NCBI RefSeq assembly: GCF_009870125.1
Contig: NC_046683.1
Location: 14,083,001-14,147,000 of the forward strand
DNA: 64,000 nucleotides
From: Drosophila pseudoobscura
Taxonomy: Eukaryota > Arthropoda > Insecta > Diptera > Drosophilidae
Reading direction: 5' to 3'
Position 1 is the first letter of the stretch. Each line of letters opens with the position of its first letter. Below, piece by piece: positions 38,201-50,700 of this stretch. A model generated the notes under the pieces. It was not told where the DNA came from and made no database searches. It was given only the letters and a program-made list of their open reading frames with translations. A program made the position numbers and the translations under genes.

Positions 38201-41200
38201 ATGCACCAGGGCAACTTCTCCATCGCCGGCGTCAGCCTCACCCTGGACATCCTCGACACGGCCGGCTCCTACGAGGTAAGTGCACGACCAGCGACCAGGT
38301 GCCACACCCCACTCTCTCCGACAGTTCATTAGGGGAATCAAAATTGGTAAAGAGCTCCCACCAGATGGTTTATCCTGCCAGCACTGCCCCTGCCCCTGCT
38401 CCTGCTGCCCCTGCTGCTGCTAGCTGGTTGCTCCTCGAGCTTGTCCGGTGCTTTTAATTTTAAATAACCTCCTCTAATGGGTTGCAACAGGGCGCCAGCA
38501 GCATTTAGTTCGTGTTCAATATTTCAAAGAGTTTCCCAGGTAGTCCTGGTGCTTGTACTAGCACTAGTTCTGGTCTTGGAGCAGCTCCGTCATAGCCATC
38601 GCCATCGCCATCATCATCATCCAGCTGCGTGCCCTTTGTGTAGCGGAAATTACAGCCTGCGATTCAATTTCGCTGCCACTTCCGTCAGGCGCGAATCGAA
38701 ATGGTTTTTCATGGAAAAAAAAAAGATGAAAAAAACGAGTGAATGAAAGAATGAAGAACGAACGGCAACAGATGTTGAGCAACATGAATGGAGAGGCCCG
38801 TCGCCGTGTATCCCTGTATCCGTGTAGCCTTATATGTATATAGTATATGGCTATATGGCGACATGGTCGCTACATGGATGGGTGCAAATGGAGTCAGTCA
38901 GGCAGCGAGTGCAGTCAAGTCGGGAGCCAAAGCCAAGTGAACTGTGACTCTGGTGCGGCAGGACCCTTTCCCCCATACAGCCGTGTCCTTGGCGCGGCTC
39001 TCAGTCCGATTTATGTGCTGTACAATGGAATCATCAGGACGGCAACGATGGCGGGAACATCGAACACATGCGATAGCGAGTTCGGGCACAAAGAAAGGCT
39101 GCAAGATGTGCTGGCAAATGGGAACTGAAATTGGAAACACTGCAACTAATGAAATGGATTTGCAGGGCATCGCAATATGAACAGGGCTTGCAGGGATGCC
39201 AGGACTGCGGAATCCTTATAGGGCAGGTCCCAGTCCCAGGCACAATCAGACCTCGTGGATAGTTGAAAGGAACAGACCGAAACAAGGACTTGACAATGGT
39301 GGGGCCCTGGTCCAACTACCAGCCGCAAACAGGGTATAAATTTGATCACTTTCACAGATTGCTCATAAATTTTACGATCCCTCGGAGAGCAGGCGCCACG
39401 AGAGACGCACAAGTACCGTGTAGCGAGGGGCGAGTCGCTAGTCGCGAGTAGCGAGAGGTTGAAAGCATAAATCGCCCAGTGGCAGGTCGCATCATGTGTG
39501 TACATATGTAGTTAATAATATAAATCCAAAGTGGACAGTGGTGCAGCAGGGACTGGGTCAGCTCGGGTGTCCCATAATCCTGATATATGCCTCGATTCGC
39601 ACACCCTTGGCTCTCGCAGCCTTCCGTAACGAGTGGCATTGCAGGCTTCTGCAGTTTTTCAATCTTGCTCAAGCCGCCGCTGCTCGCTGGTCGCTGTTTG
39701 CCGTCCAATCTATTGTTCTCCCGGCACTGGTCCCAGCGGCCCACCGTGCGTATGCGCAATCATTTGCAGCCAAGTGGCACCCATAAACGGCATTGCGGCA
39801 AAGGCAAACAAACACTCAAAAACATAAGCATCTAATGTACAGTGCGTTTCGAGGCCATAGGCCCTACGAAGTCTGAATGCTGCAAGTATTTTGAATATTG
39901 AATGGAATCATCGCAGGCAATCGAACTATAATTTTGTCGTAAATATTCCTGCTACATATATGTATGATATACTATTGAAACGCACTGTACTACTGGGGTA
40001 GGGGGCCATAAACTACCGCACACTCTTCATGGCCAGTGGCTGGAATGGGACCGCAGCCTGGCCAAATAGTTGACACTCCGACGGAAGACTAAGCACTCTC
40101 TGCCTCTCTCTTTCTCTCTCTAGATCCGTGGCACTGTGCGGATGAGTGATATGCCTGCGTGCGTCCAAAGATAACAGACCGCAGGCCCCACACACACACA
40201 CACGAGCAGACACACGAGCAGACACACAAGCAGACACACATGCCACTGGCTGCCACTGGCTGCCAGTGGCTGCCACTGGCCCCCGGGGGTCTCTATCAAT
40301 ATTTGTTACGCAGAAATTACGAGTGGAGCCGGGCGTAAAATTCGTTGTTTACCCACCGCAAATGGTATTTGGTTAAAAATTCCAATTTGCAAATATTTTA
40401 AAGCATATTTTCCACACTGCACGGCCGACACCTGGCTCTGTGGCACGTGTGGGCCGGGGCCGCTGCCAGAGTCGACGCGTGGATGCCCTTTCCGCAGGCA
40501 GGCGGCGGTAATTAATGCATCATTTGGCTCATAATGCAACTCGTTGGCCATCCGACCCAGTGGCCACTCGAATTTCTTTCGCCATGGCAGAGCAGCGCGT
40601 TTCTCTGTTTCCGTGTCACCGCCTGCCACATAATTGGATTTTACATCTTTTTGCTTTTCGCTTTTTGTAAATCAATAATAAAAACGCTGTTGCTGTGGCC
40701 TTGCAACACACTCTGTGGTCCGATTGGATCTCAGGAGCAGGGAGTGCCCTGTGCTTCCAGGAGGAAGCCAAACAACAGCCATTACAGCCATGCACCGCCG
40801 TACGTTACGAGTATCTAATGGATTCCAGGCCAAAACACAGTTCGACATTGTACGCATAATGGAAACATGGAAAGCGTTTCCCACCGTCCGCCCTGCGTGT
40901 CGTACTGGAAAGTATTTCAAGACCCCCTTCAAGACACAATGCCTAACTCTAGGGATTAATGAATGATAGATCATGGTATCCACTGCCATATGTGTAGGAT
41001 CTGTGGTGCACCTGGATGCGCTTAAGGGCAATAGCAATGGAATGTTGGCAACAAAATCGGAAACAGTAAAGCTCTCAAGCCCAGGGCTCTGGTCGGCTTT
41101 TGTTCTGGGTTTGGGGCCGCTCTTCAGCTGTCAGTGGCTTGCCTCAGAACAAGTTTCAACAAATTCATGCCCGGAAAGAGACAAAGAAAGGGCGATGGAG

Positions 41201-44200
41201 AAACAGATAAACGAGACGAGAAAGAAAGGCTCACATATGTACGTACGAGGAGCAACAATTGTCTGCGTTTGAATGAAGTTAGCAAAAGTTCAAACCGAGT
41301 TAAAGTTTCTTAAAATTTAGTTTTAGTTTTAAGCCAAATCAACTAAGTGCTTGGTCGCTCTGCACTGTCCCCACATTCCCCTGAATGCGGATCTAATTGG
41401 AAAGGAAAGGTGTGTTGCATCCATTTCCATATTCTAAACAACAGTCCGAAACTCAATCAAAAGAAATAGTCTGGCAGCAGGAGCAGCCTCAAGATGTTGG
41501 ACGTAGAGATCTAAGGGGGTTTCTGGATAATGGACAACCCAGCTGTCGAATGTCTGCAGTAAATCAGTTCATTATTGCATGGAAATGTACGACTGGTAGG
41601 GAGGCACCGAGACACTCGATGCAATTTCCCTTACCCCAGCAGGCAGTCCCTTTTGCTCGTGCTTCATCCTCCAATACTGTTGCCTCGTTTTGCTACTCGT
41701 ATTGGAATTGAAATTTCCTTTGAATTGGATCTTGCCGAGACGACGCTTACCAATGTGTCCTGGCATGCAGGATGCTCCCTGCTCGATGGCAGCCGACTCT
41801 CGTTGAAAGGCGCAATCGAAGAATGCGAAACAAAAGTCACACAATCAGCCCTCCAAGTGGCAACCATTTGGAGTCCATTGAGAAATCAAGAGCACAAGGC
41901 AAAGCCTTTGACAGGATTCTGATGGCAGCCGGGAAGAGGGCCGGGGAGGGGAGGGGAGGGGAGGGGAGGGGAGGGGAGGGGAGGGGTGGGGAGGGGAGGG
42001 GAGGGGAGGGGAGGGGAGGGGAGGGGAGGGGAGGGGAGGGGAGGGGAGGGGAGGGGAGGGAGCATGGGTCTGAATGGAATGGAGAGCTAGAGCTGACAAC
42101 GACAGGAACAGCGTGGCATCATTGCGGTGTTGTGCTTCGGTTGTCGCATGTGAAACAAGCGGAAACCGCAGACAGAGGACGGGAAGCGTTGTCGGGGCCT
42201 GAGCCTGAGCCAGGACCAGAGCCAGAGCCAGGGCCAGGGCCAGGGCCAGAGCCCTCGAATGCACAAACATTCGAATATACGAATGTACGAATGTGTAGCT
42301 CCCAAAAGAGACTTCCCCAAACACAGCTACACCCCTGATGATCCCGGGCCCGTCTTGAGCGTGTTATGTACAATAATACGAGTACGGGCATGCCATCAAA
42401 ACAATGGCAACCCAACTTCCATCTGTTCTGTTCTCCCGGCAGTTCCATGCAAAAACATTCCCAACTCATTCTGATGAAATGAAAACATTGGCGTTGTCTT
42501 CGAGGAGCGAGGCGGCTGGCAGAGGCTGGTAAACTCAGGAAAAGGAAGTGAAAGTCAGGGAAAGCAGAGCCAAGGAAAGGCAAGTCCCTAATGGAAGTGG
42601 GTTGGGTGTTGCTTTAAGCTGCGGTTCCGACAAGAATTATTAGAGCCCCATTACTGGTGGCATGCACTCATACATTCTCGTAATTAAAGCCCCAACTTTG
42701 GCAATACGAATACCTTTCGAAAGATTTTTGGAAGAGCTTAAAACGGAAAAACACTTAAAATAACAAGTAGAAAGAGTTTTTCTTATGGGCCGCCACAAAA
42801 GTCTGCAGCACAATGGATGGACACAATCGAATATCGTTGAAATGCGCTCCAAATGGTTTTAATATACCAATTCCCAAATCCTATCGAAGCATAGAGTACT
42901 CCAAATCAATTCACCTCAATTTTGAAACATTTCCATTCATTGCTTGATAGCGACATCCAATCGGTATCCATTTATGGACACAAAACGGGTCAGGGCGCTC
43001 TTCACGGTCTTCGCATTGGGTGTTCGAGTAAAGGTAAAGGGATGTGCCCCTCTCTCTCTCTCTGTGCCCCTCTCTTATCTGAGCTGCAGGATGCTTGCCT
43101 GGCCATTGTTCTCGAGGGGGCTTTGTATCCTCCCCCCTCCCCCCTCCTCCCCAGTCGGTATTTGTTGTGCTTTTCGTTTTTTGTTTGCAGGGGTTTTTCA
43201 TTGGGATTTTCAATTTTCAGCTGGCCAGTGGACTACTGCCTTTTTATTAACACGGTCCATAGAGGGCCCGCCTCTCTCTCCCTCCCCCTCTCTCTGAGTT
43301 GGCTATGTCGGTGGCTAACGGGGGGGAGGGGTGCGTGGTGTGGATGCGTATTCAATTTGGCAGCAGCTAGGCGGGCGCATGATTTTGAAAGCCATTAGTA
43401 TGTTAGGTAGCTCGAAAGGAGTACGGACTACGGACTGCGGAGTGCGGTGTGTATGCTTTGGCCAAAATGCTGCGGTTGCGGTTCCTCTTGGCTGTCAGAC
43501 AAACGAGAGAATCGTTATGGGAAATGGGAAATGGGAAACGGGGAGCCGCCCGCAGAATTAAGCTCCCAGGCCAGAGATGAAGGCGATGCCAGTGAACCCC
43601 ATTGACGCTTCCCTTGTTCGTGGCTCTAATTCGTTTCATTTTGGCCATGATTCATTTCGTTTGGCATTCCATTCGTAGCCATTTTTGAATGGAGTCGGCG
43701 AGGCTGCTCCCGTCTCCCTGCGGAACCATTCGCCTGGATTGCTGTTGTTCTTGTTGAAAGATTTAAGCACACGATTCACAAATTGCACACATCCCCGTCT
43801 CCGTCCGTGTGGTTCTGGTTCTGGTTCTGGGTGTCTCTGGTGGCGGCCCACAATTGTGAGCATCTAATGACAGAGGAAGGGGGAGGAGCTGCCGGCAGTT
43901 CAGGGTCAGGTATGTGTGTGTGGGGCATCAAGGACTTTTAATTAAACAACAGGGCACACACATCCCTTGACAAGCCCGCAACCTTTCGCATTCATAGGCC
44001 ACTTTTCTGCAAATATTAATTACGAATTTGGGGACTCCTCAGGCACAGGACCTTATGCACAGCACGTATGTAGAACGACTCCGAATGCAATCGATGTGGT
44101 GCGGGTTCAACGCCCTCCTATGCTCTTCCCACGAATGAATCAATCGCACTGCTTGCGTTGCGTTCACTGCTTGCACGTACAGTTCTGGTTATTTGAATGG

Positions 44201-44734
44201 GGAATATTACTGCTCTTAAAAGCGTCCCTTAAGAGACCGTAATCCCTGCCATCATCTCAATGGAGATGCTAAGAGTTTACTCCATAAAATTGTACATTAT
44301 TTATAGAACATTAAAGTATGGTATCGCTTTTTGCGCCCTCAGAGAATATGCTATATAATCTTAATAAGCATGAAAGATGATCGATCATAAGAAAACGATT
44401 GTTCTGTACATTAAAAATGTACTAGCACCGTACGAATGAAGCTCATATTTTGTAGGTATTTAAGAGCAGAATATTGCAAAATTATGCAAGAAATTCTCGC
44501 AGAAAAAAAGAAATTCAATGTTTTTTTTCTCTCCCATTTGCCAGCACCAGCTCCATCCACCCATTTACCCATTACCATTCGCCGTCCCATATTTCAGTAC
44601 GTAGCACATTTTCCAGGCGGAAGGAATATTGCTCACTGAAAAGTGTGAAAATGTTTAACGGGCATAGAAAACGAAAATTTACATGATTATCCGTGATTAT
44701 TCAAATATATATATATACATATATGAATACATAC

Positions 44735-44768
<34 letters not shown>

Positions 44769-47700
44769 CGTGTGTGTGTTTATGCATATGTGTTTAAGTA
44801 TTTGAGAGGGTTTGTGAGTGTGTGTGTGTGTGACAATATAAAATATGCAAATTATCATTGAGGAAACAATTGTTGTTGATGGCTTTGCCCCTCCCCCGCC
44901 CATGATTATGTGTCCGTAGCTGTACTCACAATTTGCATACGTTGCTCAACACTCGGCTAACTTTGACTCTCTCTCTATCTCTCTCTCTCTTTCTGTCTTT
45001 GCCCTGTGTCTCCTGCAGTTCCCGGCGATGCGCGCTCTATCGATATCCTCGGCGGACGCCTTCATCCTGGTGTACGACGTCACCGACAGCAGCACCTTCG
45101 AGGAGGTCCGCGCCATACGCGACCAGATCCACGAGACGAAGGCCACCACAGCGGTGCCCATTGTGGTTGTGGGCAACAAAATTGATTTGCTTGCCGACGG
45201 CCAGACAGAGCGTGAGGTGAGTACTGTGATTGGGACTGGGATTGGGATTGGGGGTCGCGGTTCGGGGCAAGGTCGCCGGCATTGCTGTGGCCCTTTGCTA
45301 ATTTGCATCAATTTTAATTGCTGTCCACAAAAGTGTCTTTGGCAGAGCTTGGAGTCGTGTTTATATGTACAATAGCCGCTTCGTGCCACATGCCACATGG
45401 GCACTCCCCATCGGAGTGCCACAGCGGATAGGGTACCCGGGTCGGGGCGTTTCAGCAATTATGTAAAGTTTGTCAAGCGCAACCACCGGAGATGGTGGGG
45501 CCGTTTGGGGCATGGCGCATGGAGTGACGATGGCAGGACCAAACAGTTTAATCAAAACTTTTCAGTCCAAACCCGAACCCCGAACCCCGAGCCCCAAAAG
45601 CGGAGCGAATGGCATGGGATCGTGTGTTTTTGGGGGGGGCGGGTCGAAAGTCAGTTAAACAATTTGTCAGAATTTTAGCCAAACTCGAAATAATTTGCGT
45701 ATTCAATATACAGTGAAATTTCCTAAGAGCGTACAGCTTCCAAAGAGTTCCCTGAGGAAACTGGAAAACATGACGGATGGCTGTAGTACGGAACCCTTTT
45801 CGAGGAGGAATTTTTGGTATATTTCCTTCTAAAGATGGCAGTGGATGTGAATCCAGCACCGAAAAGGTCAATTCGAGGTCAGCCAAGTAGATTCTACTCC
45901 ATGGGAAATACTAAACTAATGCCAGGGGAAAGATCAAGAATTCCTTTCCTCCAAAGGGATATCTCACTGTAATCTGACTCCAATCATTATTGCCGCCAAG
46001 GGAACTTTCGCTTGGGCTAATTTGTGGCTTAAATAAAATCTGGGAAATTGAAAGAAAAGTTGTCAAGTATTTAAAGGGGAGAAATGCGAGTGGGATCCAA
46101 AAATGCAACACTTGAAATTTCCGAGACCGATGGAGGGGGTGTGTAGAGGGGGTGAAAAGTGGAAAAGTGGCAGCGTGCCGAAGAGACAGACCTTCGAATA
46201 ATGTGCAAACTATGCGCGAAAGTCACACGAAATGGAATGTCATCAAATGTGGCCGGGTAGCCGGGTGCCTGAATGGCTGGATGGCTGCCTTACCCGCCTC
46301 TCTCTGTTCCACCAGCTCCTTCTCCATCGTTCTTTGGGGGCTTTTGCATAATTAGTGAAACGCCAGAGCTGAAAAGTATGCAATAACCCGCGCGACAAAG
46401 CGGAACCACAGACTGGCGTTGGCGTTGGCTGTACTCTCGTGCTCGTGCTCGTGCTCGTGTTCGTGCTCGTGCTCAAACACAGCAAAACGCTTGACACAAC
46501 TGTACTTAAATGCAGCTATTTAACATAAGCACGTTTACTTGTTCAGCGATGGGTTGATAAGTATTTCTTTCGATTGGATCTTTGGATAAGGTCCTACACT
46601 CTTCTTGAAGTATCACTTATTTAATCTGTTCTTTTATGAATGAAATGAATCGGAGAAAATGATAGCTAAATAGTAATTAATTTAATTAATTTACTGCGAT
46701 GACAATATGATTACGAATGGAATAGAACTTCGCTACGGAAATATTCGAGCAGGAGAAATCAATGTAAGTAAATTTTTGGCCATTTAAACACTCTTTATGC
46801 TGGAATCTGCGCCACGTCGTACCTCTGTGGCCTCTGTGGATTCGTGTGGCAAGAACCATTTGCCATCTGTGTGCCATCTCCAAGCAGAGCGGAATCGCTG
46901 CAGCTGCCATCCCTTCATTCCCTCCGCTTCCTCTTCACTCAGACAGAACTTTTGCTGTCAGCTGCATCGTAAATTTCCTCTCAGCCAGCGGGCAGCAGGA
47001 ATTTGACAGACGAGAGAAAATCGGGATAAACGAAAGACAGCGAATGCGAAACAGTCAGGAATGCAATAGTCGCCACTCAGATGCCACTTAAGGGAATGAG
47101 CGACTAGAGCCGAACGCCTAGAGCGGTACTTCCAGTGCCATTTGTCTTTAGGGACATAATTACTATCAGTGGCAGTTTAAACCCAAAAGTCTCTTATATG
47201 TACTCGTCTTATCCAGAACCCTTACGAACAGATGAGCCATATCGAAGCGGCTCAAGTTCTGCGACGCGATGGGAACTCCCATCCATGCTCAGGCCCAGGC
47301 CCAGGCCAGGCTCAGGCTCAGCCTCTCAGATAAGAGCTCGTGGAGAGTCGCAGGCACTTCCTACTACGAGTATGCTATATATAATTCAGATTCGTTAATA
47401 TATACACACGCAGAGTTGAACGCAATCAGCAACGAAATAATCTCGAGTAAAGTGACCCAAAAATGCTATAATAATAATAACTGGAACTGCGCACCCGACT
47501 CGTACGACAGTACTTTGCATATCTTAAACGATCATCGTTTGGCTGAGGCCACAGCAGTGGCCCAGACTTGGCCCCGGGCCCCCTACCAAAGTGATTCCAA
47601 TAAATTCAAGTACGAAAACTAAGAAAACACACACAGACGCCCTCCCATATTTATATGTATGTGTGTGGGGGGAATAGGGATAAGGTAGGAAAACTGCCCG

Positions 47701-50700
47701 GGAAATTCCACTTTGATTGTCAAACTTGAAAGTGAAAAGGGAAGCGGAAAATGGCAACTGTTCCCACACTCAAGTGGAAAAAAAAACTGCAAAATGGAGC
47801 GGGACTGGGGCTGGGGCTGGGGCTGGGGCTGGGGAAATTCGGGTCACGAGTGTCAAACGAAATGTGGAAAGTTTGGTGTCTAATTTATGCAAATGTTAGT
47901 TGCACGAAAACATATCAAAGGGAATAATTTCAATTTCAATTTCAATTTATGAAAGCGAAGGTGAAGCGTCCCGCAGACAGGCCCTGGCCTAAGCAGGGCA
48001 TCCATTGATTCCTGTTAGACGAAAAACTTCGCCTACTAACTAGACGGACCATAATAAAACAATCTTCAGAGAATGAAATTTCCACTAGTTCGCCTGCAGA
48101 TGGCCAGCTCTAAGCTACAGATAAGAGTCCCTAGATGTTGGGTGTTCCCTGGAATTTCTATAAAGATTTCCATATTCCCATATAAGTAAGCATACGACTC
48201 GAACGCCTTAGCACTTTCCCCTGTAATTCCGCTTAAAACAGCGATAGCCAGTATGGGAATATTATATTGGTTTATATTTGAAACATCGAGAGGTTGTCTG
48301 CTTTCATTTGACATATTTTCAATTTCAGTTCGTTTTCACTTGACAGATCTAGTCATCCAGTCAAATGTGTTCGACTGCCTCAAGACGCATACGAGTGAGA
48401 GGGGCTGGCTTTTGAGTGCTCTCTTCTGGAGCCCTCCAGGCTGGAGCCAGCTCAAAAGCCACGCAGAAAAAAGCGAGTTGAAAGAAAATGAATGCGCATC
48501 AAGTGATTTTCCACTGCTTGCTTGCTCGCATTGACCTATGATGATTGCACCTGATCCCTGCTTACCACTGCTTGCTGCCCACTTATTCGATGCTCTACAC
48601 TCTACTGCTTGTTATGCTTTCTGAACTGCTGCCAATCTGCAATTTCTGTGTCTTAATCTGCTTGTTGCACGAAGCGGAGTATCTTCTCTGATTGCGCCTC
48701 CAACAACTGCTTGCTGTTTTAGCCACTACGACCTATACCTATATCCACTGCTTGCTTTGAACGTCCTCTAATGGTTTTGTCCTCCGTGCGTCCGTCCGTC
48801 CGTTAGCAGTGCGGTGTATTGACTTTAAGCGACTTCTGATATAATAAAAATGCAAATTTCAGCAAACGCCAGACTGTCGCGCCCCAGTCCGTGCCCCACC
48901 CTTCCCCTATCCCCCTGCATCTTCCCGCACTTTTTTCTTATCCTACTTCGTATACTTCTTCTCTCTTCGTCTTCGTATTCGTCTTCTTTCTTCTGCTCTT
49001 CTCTTTTTTTTTTGTTGGTTTTTGCTCAACGAAGTGAAATCAACTTTTTTGTTGGCGGCTTTTGGGGTTCTTTACTCGGGTTTTTTATTTCTTTAGTTTT
49101 GTTGTTGTCTGTCTCTGGGAGTCTCGGCTTGTGTACGCATACATACAAATTTTTTTTGGTTAGGGTCTGCATAAACCTTCGTCGCCCTTCGTCGTTCTCC
49201 GGGACTGTTCATTCGGAAGAATTGGGCACCCACGCGGTGCGTTCTCTTGAAGTCCTTTCGAAATCCTCGCCTCGGTTTCGGCCCGGTTTCGTTTGCACTT
49301 GGTTTTTTTTTCCTCCCCCCAAAGTCAGCAAATTTCTTGTTTTCCTCTGTGTATGGGTGTGCGTGTGTTTCTCTCTCCAGTTTCCGTTCGCTTTTTTTAT
49401 CGTCCCAATTTAGACGTCTTTAAGGATTTCGATGACGATAAGAAATAATAAAGTTCCGGGTTCATTGTGTGCGCTTTGTCGGGTGGGGGGAATGGCAGCT
49501 CTTCTCCTCATTATGCCCCACGTGTCCTCTGGGGGGTGGGGGAGAGTGTTTAGGGGCAGAGCATTTTTAAGTAGATATCGCAATAGTATTTCCCGAGACT
49601 TATGTATACTTACTTGTGGGTGTCTCTAGGTAGTGTTGGGCATCGAAATCCTTAAATGTTTTCGTAGGGAAAGATTTCGCTTTCTTTCCTTGGTATTTGC
49701 TGTGAGTGTATCTTCTTCTTTAGTATGTTTAGTATTTCTTGTCTTGGAAAGAACCCCTTCTTTCATTTCCTGTAGCTGTGCAGATAAGCGAAATCTTTCC
49801 CTAAGGCGAAAGCTCCTTCGAGGATCGGCTTGGAGAGACTTCTGTGTTAGTGTCTTCTTGAAGTGTCGTAATTCTTGTTTTGCTATTCGCTGGAGTCGGA
49901 GTTCCCGGGTGTCTTCTCATCCAGGCTCATCCGGGTGGCTTCTGTCTGGGCAGTGGCAGCAGCAGCCTGCGAAGCAGTGCCCGGCTTAGTGGTCAACGAC
50001 AGCTTGGCCAAGTCCGCAACCAAACGAGCCTCCAAAGAGGCAACGTCCTCCTGCGTCATAGGCGGCCATGGATAGTGTCTACGTATGGGGGCATACTGAC
50101 GCATGACCGTGCCGGAGTTGGCCCGTTTCACCGAGAGCAGTCGCTGTTTGAGCAGCGACTGGTGCTGACGCTCCATGTGAAGCTGCTGGCGGACCACATC
50201 CTCGTGGAATAGCCGGCGATGGTCCGCGGTGGGCAGCTGCTTGCTGATGCTGCGGACCAGCGTGCGAGTCTTCTCCTGGACGGCCAGTAGCTTGATGATC
50301 TGTCCCTGAGCAACCTTCTCTTCGTGGCTTCTGCGAGGCGCGGCGGCTGGGTGGCGTGCGAGTGGCGGCTGCTGCGGCGGTGGCACAAAGACCGACGGCC
50401 AGACGTGACTACCGGCGGTAAAGAGTCCAGTCGAGTTGAGTACGGCACCCAACCCGCGAGAGGACCTATCCCTCAGGTCGAAGGGAGGCTCTTGGATGCG
50501 GCTAGAGTCTATCGAACGATCCGAGTCACCCTCCCCCTGACACTGCAAAAAACGACCGAAGTTTTTATTTTTTCCGTCCATTTTTCGGATTAAAATTTTT
50601 TTTTTAAATCCGATCCCTACACTTTGAAAGTCTTTCTGTAACTGAATCGAAATAGGAATTTATACCTATTCAGACTATTACATTGTTATATGGCCTACTG

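Larger units (their letters stand above)
38276..45018 (+). other. Intron between coding exons 2 and 3
   Basis: A 6,743-bp GT-AG intron. It contains a 148-bp TA-flanked MITE (39840-39987), CA and TGCCACTGGC repeats at 40187-40280, the GGGGA array (41943-42060), GAGCCAGG-type repeats at 42198-42254 and a TA/TG microsatellite (44734-44779). Two copies of CACTGCTTGC occur near 44148 and 44168. Open frames over these repeats are not genes. Confidence 0.85.

Noticed and set aside
41772..42338. Gly/Arg/Glu and Pro/Ser repeat proteins on both strands
   Set aside because: They are translations of the GGGGA array and adjacent CCAGAG repeats.
44103..44115. GGTTCAACGCC resembling a Pol III B box
   Set aside because: It mismatches the consensus at its 3' end and no tRNA fold surrounds it.
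48850..49413. 187-codon + strand frame with many hydrophobic residues
   Set aside because: The hydrophobic composition comes from a pyrimidine-rich tract (Phe, Leu, Ser codons), not from real membrane segments.
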